A stretch of 10,414 nt of DNA from Candidatus Avelusimicrobium fimicolum (GTDB taxonomy: Bacteria; Elusimicrobiota; Elusimicrobia; Elusimicrobiales; Elusimicrobiaceae), in the NCBI GenBank assembly GCA_900541355.1, contig UQJU01000051.1:1-10414 (forward strand). The letters are read 5' to 3'. The notes below the pieces were generated by a model that had not been told where the DNA came from, searched no databases, and saw nothing but the letters and a program-made list of their open reading frames with translations. Position numbers and translations under genes: made by a program. How positions within the stretch are numbered: position 1 is the stretch's first letter; the number at the start of each line of letters is the position of its first letter. This document shows positions 5,513 to 10,414 of the stretch, one piece after another.

Positions 5513-6994
5513 TTATTTTTTTCTTTTTCTACCCATTTTGACACGCAATGTATAAGGAATTATACAGGTGCGAGGACTATATTGTTCTTCTATACACTTG
5601 CCCCCAGATCCCAGGTCATACTTACGACATGTTATCAGATAATCTATATATTGAGAAGAGAAGAGCCAGTCGTCGTATCCTTGCCAAGTGCCGTTTTTTG
5701 GCACTTTTTTCCCTCCCAGATAACATGATTGCACGCACATTTCTCCTTCTTCGCGAGGGGCACTATTCACTGTGCCATAAGAAGGACATTGGCGCCAACC
5801 AATATTATCACAAAAGTCCTTAATAATAGCGCGTGCGGTCCCGTCATTACACGAATCTGGGTTTCTAAGAATATAATTGGAACGATCATACTCCTCCCAA
5901 ACTAACTCATATTCATCTTCTTTTTCAGGGACATCAACATCAGTATTAGGGAGTTCCCTCGTACAAGCATATCTCTTAAATCCGCTGGAAATCCAACTGG
6001 CATTGATTTTCCGCATTTCTGCACAGGCTTTATCTCCTTCCGGGCAGGTATTATTCGCCGCTCTCAAAAAGCAACCAAACGGCATAACTTTGCTAGCACA
6101 AGCACTAGCACCAATCAAAGACCCAATATCTTTTTGCCAACCCAAATGTTTTCCAGTAGCACAAATGTATTCCGCCGAATCAGTACCGTATTGTTTGGCA
6201 ATACAAGCGGCGAAATCGCTTACGCTATCAGAACAGCAATCTTCATCCGTAGTGCATTCTTCTGCTGTCTTGTCGCACGCGCCCCAACTACCAAGAACCC
6301 ACTCCCCGGTAGCCGAATTGCAGGTTATCGTGCGCGTTTGCGTGCCGCAAGTATTACAAGATTGGCTGGAAATAGGCTGTGTTCCCTCACATTCGCAAGA
6401 GTCGGCGATAGAGCAGGAACTCCAAGCACTCCAAGTGCCCGTAGTCGTGTCGCAGGTTCTCGTTTGTGTGCCACCGTTTTTGCATCCGCACGCTTGCGTA
6501 GAAGGACCTTCACAAGTTTTCGGTGTATTATCGGGTTCTTCACCTGCCGAGCACTCAGTACCGCTCGTGTAGTCCGCCTTGGCGGTCAGTTCACTGCACA
6601 ACGGATAATTTTTATTTAACTTGGCGCATTGTTCCGCGCTATCACAGCACAAGCGTCCGTCCCGGTAAGACGGCATTTTTAAAGTATAGCCGTATTTACT
6701 GTTATTGCTCTTGGCTTCTATACCCGTGTTCTTTAATGTATAATTAAAGTTCTTGGTATTTAACGAGGCCAAATTGACCGCGGCCGCATCCGTGGTATAG
6801 TTCTTATCCAGGGAGCAGCGTCTTTCCTGTTCCGTTCTCACGGCTGCCATCATTTCTTCGGCTTCCGTCGTTTTGCGCGTTTCAATTACTTTGCTGAACT
6901 TCGGTAATACCACCGCGGACAATACGCCTATCACGATGACCACTACCAAAAGTTCCGTAAGCGTAAACGCTTTCTTCTTTCGGTTATTCTTCAT
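5513..6994 (-). CDS. Oversized Cys-rich type IV pilin-like protein with thrombospondin-1-like motifs
   Basis: The first 35 residues are a class III (prepilin) signal: basic KNNRKKKA, cleavage at Ala9|Phe10, FTLTELL with Glu14 (mature Glu5), then a hydrophobic helix. Ala instead of the usual Gly precedes the cut. A prepilin peptidase would process it and it would join a type IV pilus or secretion pseudopilus. At 493 residues it is about three times a normal pilin. The mature part has some 35 cysteines. Residues 170-202 and 213-247 are two related CxxGTQTRTC...W...C blocks, the first with TWSAWSSC, the thrombospondin type-1 hallmark. The C-terminal half (250-480) is also Cys-rich and unrecognised. 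The protein ends in a basic KMGRKRKK. The start is set by GGAGGG 4 bases upstream. It is preceded by a structured leader and directly followed by a glycosyltransferase gene. An adhesin-type minor pilin is the best guess. Confidence 0.88.
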   Translation of the reverse strand: MKNNRKKKAFTLTELLVVVIVIGVLSAVVLPKFSKVIETRKTTEAEEMMAAVRTEQERRCSLDKNYTTDAAAVNLASLNTKNFNYTLKNTGIEAKSNNSKYGYTLKMPSYRDGRLCCDSAEQCAKLNKNYPLCSELTAKADYTSGTECSAGEEPDNTPKTCEGPSTQACGCKNGGTQTRTCDTTTGTWSAWSSCSIADSCECEGTQPISSQSCNTCGTQTRTITCNSATGEWVLGSWGACDKTAEECTTDEDCCSDSVSDFAACIAKQYGTDSAEYICATGKHLGWQKDIGSLIGASACASKVMPFGCFLRAANNTCPEGDKACAEMRKINASWISSGFKRYACTRELPNTDVDVPEKEDEYELVWEEYDRSNYILRNPDSCNDGTARAIIKDFCDNIGWRQCPSYGTVNSAPREEGEMCVQSCYLGGKKVPKNGTWQGYDDWLFSSQYIDYLITCRKYDLGSGGKCIEEQYSPRTCIIPYTLRVKMGRKRKK

Positions 6995-7147
6995 TTTCCC
7001 TCCTCTTAAAATAAGGGACGTGCGAATTATATTGCGTACGCCCTATGGCTTTCTGTCTTGTTAGAGGAGGGACAGAAAGAATTAGCAAGACACCTTTTTT
7101 AGCGGCTTTCAACTGCCGCATACGGTCCCCCTCACAGGCTCGCCATT
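6995..7147 (-). promoter_or_regulatory. Structured leader of the pilin gene with an internal anti-Shine-Dalgarno
   Basis: The bases at 7063-7072 are a perfect 10-base complement of the pilin ribosome site (AGAGGAGGGA on the minus strand, 6997-7006). They lie mainly in the 13-base loop of a perfect 9-bp hairpin (7049-7057 with 7071-7079). A competing 7-bp helix can form between 7054-7060 and 7086-7092 and would break that hairpin. Two more stems are visible: 7102-7106 with 7115-7119, and 7015-7024 with 7035-7043 (one bulge, one mismatch). This is the layout of a translational switch or attenuator. It matches no riboswitch class I can name. Together with the promoter and the downstream terminator it accounts for most of the gene-free stretch 6995-7324. 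Confidence 0.55.
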
Positions 7148-7153
7148 AGATAA

Positions 7154-7183
7154 AATCTACAAAAAAATTAAAAACCGGGTCAA
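7154..7183 (-). promoter_or_regulatory. Probable promoter of the pilin gene
   Basis: On the minus strand, TTGACC (7178-7183) and TAGATT (7154-7159) are 18 bp apart, in an AT-rich stretch. Transcription would begin near 7147 and include all the leader structures. A second candidate -10, TATAAT at 7026-7031, sits inside a hairpin and lacks a -35 partner. If that one were used, the leader switch would not be transcribed. Confidence 0.5.
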
Positions 7184-7264
7184 GCCCTTGTGTTGCACGG
7201 AACGGAATTTACCCAGTTTTTTGTGGAATATCAAAAAGCCTTTATTTTACCCTTTCCCAGAATT

Positions 7265-7298
7265 AAAAACCCGGGGCAGAAAAATATTCCGACCCGGG
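7265..7298 (-). terminator. Terminator of the acyl-CoA dehydrogenase/etf operon
   Basis: CCCGGG at 7293-7298 pairs with CCCGGG at 7270-7275, with further partial pairing inside. It is followed on the minus strand by TTTTT (7265-7269) and AATT. It lies 26 bases beyond the etfA stop codon. Confidence 0.8.
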
Positions 7299-7324
7299 CG
7301 CAATCAAAAAGTTACTTCTTAATA

Positions 7325-8311
7325 CTATTTAAGGGCTTCCAACATAGCAGGGATAACGTCGTACAAATCCCCTTGGACGGCATAATTAGCCACCTTCATC
7401 ATAGGGGCTTCTCCGTCTTTGTTAATGGCTACAATCACGTCGGAGCCGCTCATCCCGGCCATATGCTGTATTTGGCCCGAAATACCGCACGCAATATAAA
7501 GTTTCGGTTTTACCGTGCGGCCCGTCAGCCCGATTTGGTAGCGGTAGTCAATCCACCCGCTGTCCACCGGGGCGCGGGAAGCCGCCACGGCTCCGCCCAA
7601 ACGGTCTGCCAATTTTTTAAGTAATTCAAAGCCATCCGCTTTACCTACACCGCGGCCTCCGGCTACGATTACTTCGGCTTCCGAAAGGTCCAGGCCTTCT
7701 CCCTCGCTTTTAATAAATTTGATAAACTGCGCCAAAGAGGTATATTTTGCCGCATCAAACGGGAATTTTACCACTTCGCCCGTCCGGCCCGCCTGCAAAG
7801 CGGCCTTTTCATAAGACATCGGGCGCAGGGAACACATTTCCGGGCGGGTGTGCGCACAAGTAATGGTAGCCATTAAATTGCCGCCAAAAGTCGGGCGCGT
7901 GGCGTGCAGTTGTCCGTCTGCCGGGTTAATCAGCACTTCCGTAGCATCTGCCGTTAAACCGGTGCCCACAAACACCGCCGTTTTGGCCGATAAAGAGCGC
8001 CCCATATTGGTAGCCGGGAGCAAAAACTTGTTAGGTTTGTAGGCTTCAATCATCCCCGCCAAGGTTTTGGCATAGATATCGTCCACATAGTTTTCAAGGG
8101 CTTTGTCGTCGCAGACATACACCACATCAGCGCCGCGGGCAAACAAATCTTGGGCAAAGCGTTCCACCTGATAGCCTAAAAGTACCGCACATAATTTTTC
8201 GCCCAAATCATCGGCCAGTTTGCGGCCTGCGGTTAAAAGTTCCAAAGCGGTAGGGCTTAATTTACCGCGCTGGGCTTCGGCAAAAATCCAAACATTTTTA
8301 AAATCTTTCAT
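7325..8311 (-). CDS. etfA: Electron transfer flavoprotein, alpha subunit
   Basis: EtfA binds FAD and, with EtfB, carries electrons between acyl-CoA dehydrogenases and the next carrier in the cytoplasm. The 328 residues have the normal length and order: a variable N-terminal alpha/beta domain with GTGLTADATEV (116-126), then the FAD domain with SRAPVDSGW (245-253), GLTGRTVKP (261-269) and CGISGQIQH (275-283) leading to AINKD (295-299). Residues 271-297 fit the family signature as I recall it. The start at 8311 has AAGGAT 8 bases upstream. It follows etfB by 12 bases and ends the operon before a terminator. Confidence 0.96.
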   Translation of the reverse strand: MKDFKNVWIFAEAQRGKLSPTALELLTAGRKLADDLGEKLCAVLLGYQVERFAQDLFARGADVVYVCDDKALENYVDDIYAKTLAGMIEAYKPNKFLLPATNMGRSLSAKTAVFVGTGLTADATEVLINPADGQLHATRPTFGGNLMATITCAHTRPEMCSLRPMSYEKAALQAGRTGEVVKFPFDAAKYTSLAQFIKFIKSEGEGLDLSEAEVIVAGGRGVGKADGFELLKKLADRLGGAVAASRAPVDSGWIDYRYQIGLTGRTVKPKLYIACGISGQIQHMAGMSGSDVIVAINKDGEAPMMKVANYAVQGDLYDVIPAMLEALK

Positions 8312-8323
8312 ATCGTTTTATCC

Positions 8324-9121
8324 TTAAATATACTTGGCATCCTTTAAAATTTTAACCAAATTGGCGGCCTTTTCCTTACCGTTGGCACCCTCTACGGCCA
8401 CAGAACAAACTTCGCGCTTGGGCACGAACGATTTGACCACGCGGGTGGGGCAGTTTTTTATACCCAATTTATTTTTATCCGCACCGATATCGTCCGCCGT
8501 CCACTTGGTAACCTCGGCCCGTTTGGCAAGCATACGCCCCTTTACGCTTCTCACGCGCGGGCTGTTGATTTCCTTTACCACGGACAGAACACACGGAAAC
8601 GGCAGTTCCACAACTTCGCTTCCGTCCTCGGTCAAGCGTTCCACCACAATAGATTTGGGCTTTACTTCCACCACTTTTTTTACAAATGCCGCATTGGGCA
8701 TTTGAAGCCAAGCGGAAATCTGCGGCCCGATATGGCCGGTATCACTGTCGTTAGTTTGCTTGCCGCAGATAATCAGGTCCACGGGGCGGATAGAATTAAT
8801 CTTTTCAAGCCCCTTGGATAAGGCATAACTGGTGGACCAGGTATCCGAACCCGCAAAGGCCATATCGCCCAGTTGATAGACGTAATCTGCGCCGCGGGCT
8901 ACGCTGTCGCGCAAGACGGCTTCGGCTTGCGGCGGACCCATCGTAATAACGGACACCACTCCGCCCGATTGTTCTTTTAAGGTTACGGCTTCTTCCAGGG
9001 CGTATTCGTCAAAGGGATTCATCGCGCTGGCGGCGCCGGAGCGGATTAAACATCCGGTGGCCGGGTCAATTTTTACATTATCAGATTTGGGGGTTTGTTT
9101 AACACAGGCTACAATGTGCAT
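8324..9121 (-). CDS. etfB: Electron transfer flavoprotein, beta subunit
   Basis: EtfB is the partner of EtfA and binds AMP, or a second FAD in bifurcating forms. The 265 residues show VKQTPKSDNVKIDP near the start, NPFDEYALEEA (35-45), the GADYVYQLGD and SDTWSTSYALS stretch, and the nucleotide loop CGKQTNDSDTGHIGPQ (119-134). In many clostridial EtfB proteins the matching loop reads CGxQAxDGDTAQVGPQ; here Ser replaces Gly before the DT pair. Residues 160-180 fit the EtfB signature as I recall it. The ribosome site GAGGAG lies inside the last codons of the dehydrogenase gene, 6 bases separate the two genes, and translation is probably coupled. Whether this ETF bifurcates electrons cannot be settled from the motifs alone. 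Confidence 0.95.
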   Translation of the reverse strand: MHIVACVKQTPKSDNVKIDPATGCLIRSGAASAMNPFDEYALEEAVTLKEQSGGVVSVITMGPPQAEAVLRDSVARGADYVYQLGDMAFAGSDTWSTSYALSKGLEKINSIRPVDLIICGKQTNDSDTGHIGPQISAWLQMPNAAFVKKVVEVKPKSIVVERLTEDGSEVVELPFPCVLSVVKEINSPRVRSVKGRMLAKRAEVTKWTADDIGADKNKLGIKNCPTRVVKSFVPKREVCSVAVEGANGKEKAANLVKILKDAKYI

Positions 9122-9127
9122 AAAAGT

Positions 9128-10363
9128 TTACTCCTCATCGCCTTTGGCGGCATATTCTTTAATAAGCGCCGTGATAATTTCGTTCTTTTGAATATGCACG
9201 GTGCCCTCGTAAATTTGGGTAATTTTGGCGTCGCGCATATACTTTTCAAGCGGAAAATCGCGCATATAGGCAACTCCGCCGCAAAGTGTTACGCACTCGT
9301 CGGCCACTTCCATAGCCACGTTGGAGCAGAACAACTTGGCCTCGGCACTGTATTTGGTCCAGCGTGCGCCTTTTAATTTTTTGAGTTCGTCGTGCACCGT
9401 AGTACCGTTAGCCAACGCATTTTTGACAGCGGGCAAATATTCCGTATCCATACGGTGCGTGAGTGAATATACAAGCGCACGGCCCGCTTCGGTTTTAGCG
9501 GCAAGTTCGGCCACTTTGTGCCCCAAGGCCTGGAACGTAATAATCGGCTGCCCGAACTGTTTGCGGGTACGCAAGTAAGGAATCGTCTCGTCCAGCGCGC
9601 CCTGCGCAATACCTACGGCCTGCGCGGCCACACCGGGGCGGGAATAATCTAATGTTTCCTGCAAATACAAAAGTCCGCGGCCCTCGCTGCCAAGCAAGTT
9701 GGCTTTCGGTACGCGGACATTTTCAAAAATAAGTTCGTAAGTAGGATTAGAGCGGATACCCATTTTTTCTTCTTTTTTCCCAAAAGAAAAACCGGTCGTA
9801 CCCTTTTCAATAACGAGCAGAGAAATACCGCGCGCCCCGCGGGCCGGGTTAGTATTGACGGCTACGGTGTAGAAATCTGCTTCCTTGCCTGTGGAAATAA
9901 AGTGTTTTGTACCGTTTACCACATAAAAATCTCCGTCCTTAATGGCGGTAGTTTTTAAGGCGGTAGCATCAGAGCCGGCTTCGGGTTCCGTCAAGGCAAA
10001 GGCCCATAATTTTTTGCCGGAAGCCAAATCGGGGCACCACCGTTCGCGCTGTTCCTTGGTAGCGGCTAAAAACATCGGGATAGCCCCCAAAGCACTCGTA
10101 CCAGGCGTTAAAGCAAGGCCGGCACACACGCGCGAAAGTTCTTCAAAAGCCATAGCAAGGCAGGTAATCCCGCCGCCCAGACCTCCGTATTCTTCGGGAA
10201 GCCACAGCCCCATAATGCCGGATTTTTTGTATTCTTCAAGCATTTCTTTGGAGAACTGTTCCTTGGCGTCCATTTCGGCACGCAAGGGTTTTAATTTCTT
10301 TTGAGCCAGTTCCCGGGTTGTATTGAGAACTTCCTGCTCCATTTCGTTAATTGCGTAATCCAT
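9128..10363 (-). CDS. Acyl-CoA dehydrogenase (FAD-dependent, Bcd/short-chain type context)
   Basis: The family makes or reduces the alpha-beta double bond of acyl-CoA thioesters using FAD and exchanges electrons with ETF. Visible features: the N-terminal helical domain; ALTEPEAGSDATA (123-135), a perfect fit to the first family signature; the beta-domain; TRKQFGQPI (266-274); and catalytic Glu386 in IYEGT. Two departures stand out. The usual Q-x2-GG-x-G before the active site is T-x2-GG-V-A (359-365). About 20-30 extra residues (around 304-335) lengthen the C-terminal helical domain, giving 411 residues against about 380. The start has AGGGAG 7 bases upstream. The gene order dehydrogenase-etfB-etfA is the same as bcd-etfB-etfA in butyrate-forming clostridia, but crotonase and hydroxyacyl-CoA dehydrogenase genes are not in the window, so the substrate is unknown. 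Confidence 0.95.
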   Translation of the reverse strand: MDYAINEMEQEVLNTTRELAQKKLKPLRAEMDAKEQFSKEMLEEYKKSGIMGLWLPEEYGGLGGGITCLAMAFEELSRVCAGLALTPGTSALGAIPMFLAATKEQRERWCPDLASGKKLWAFALTEPEAGSDATALKTTAIKDGDFYVVNGTKHFISTGKEADFYTVAVNTNPARGARGISLLVIEKGTTGFSFGKKEEKMGIRSNPTYELIFENVRVPKANLLGSEGRGLLYLQETLDYSRPGVAAQAVGIAQGALDETIPYLRTRKQFGQPIITFQALGHKVAELAAKTEAGRALVYSLTHRMDTEYLPAVKNALANGTTVHDELKKLKGARWTKYSAEAKLFCSNVAMEVADECVTLCGGVAYMRDFPLEKYMRDAKITQIYEGTVHIQKNEIITALIKEYAAKGDEE

Positions 10364-10414
10364 TATTTATCTCCCTGATTAAAATTTTTAGAGGGTTTGC
10401 GGTAACGGCGGCGG
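10363..10414 (-). CDS. Possible 3' end of an upstream gene (partial)
   Basis: One frame is open from the window edge for 16 codons, reading RRRYRKPSKNFNQGDK, and stops at TAA (10363-10365). The stop overlaps the dehydrogenase ATG as TAATG, a common sign of translational coupling. The ribosome site of the dehydrogenase would lie within these last codons. The fragment is too short to identify; another frame stops earlier. This is a tentative call. Confidence 0.35.
   Translation of the reverse strand, partial: RRRYRKPSKNFNQGDK

Noticed and set aside
5877..6619. Plus-strand open frames antisense to the pilin gene
   Set aside because: The pilin frame has clear family motifs and a ribosome site; the antisense frames have neither.
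7026..7031. Consensus TATAAT as the main pilin promoter
   Set aside because: It sits in the loop of a hairpin and has no reasonable -35 box at 16-18 bp. It is kept only as an alternative to the promoter at 7154-7183.

Overview
The window looks like a chromosomal segment of a Gram-negative-type, probably gut-associated anaerobe. My best guess is the phylum Elusimicrobiota (Elusimicrobium or 'Avelusimicrobium'-like). This rests on the oversized pilin with an A|FTLTELL start, the stand-alone clpP, the bcd/etfBA-type operon and medium GC. It is an inference from style, not a database match.

Layout. Positions 1-275 hold no convincing gene. They contain two near-identical direct repeats 233 bp apart, a strong hairpin, and a long nested stem-loop. 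clpP (276-905, minus) abuts this element; its active site reads Ser-His-Asn instead of Ser-His-Asp. Divergent from it are three plus-strand genes for exported proteins, each closed by its own terminator. The first (1010-1540) is a small Cys-free protein. The other two (1737-2543 and 2743-3825) are paralogous, with near-identical signal peptides and repeated CxxC zinc-ribbon-like modules. Both paralogues sit behind the same arrangement: a nested GGGCC/GGTCC inverted repeat that runs straight into a TTTACT -35 box, 17 bp, and a TA(A/C)ACT -10 box.

On the minus strand, 5513-6994 encodes a 493-residue, very Cys-rich type IV pilin-like protein with thrombospondin-1-like WSxWSxC motifs. Directly behind it (stop TAA followed at once by ATG) lies an AT-rich GT-C membrane glycosyltransferase (3914-5512). 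The pilin is preceded by a leader of about 150 nt in which a hairpin loop carries a 10-base perfect complement of the Shine-Dalgarno sequence. This looks like a translational switch.

The right end (7325-10363, minus) is an acyl-CoA dehydrogenase - etfB - etfA operon with tight spacing and its own terminator. The dehydrogenase would pass electrons to, or take them from, the EtfAB flavoprotein. At the right edge, the last codons of another gene may overlap the dehydrogenase start as TAATG.

The most unusual content is the pair of exported zinc-ribbon-like proteins with their shared operator, the pilin leader, and the repeat element beside clpP. All functional statements are read from sequence motifs without searches.
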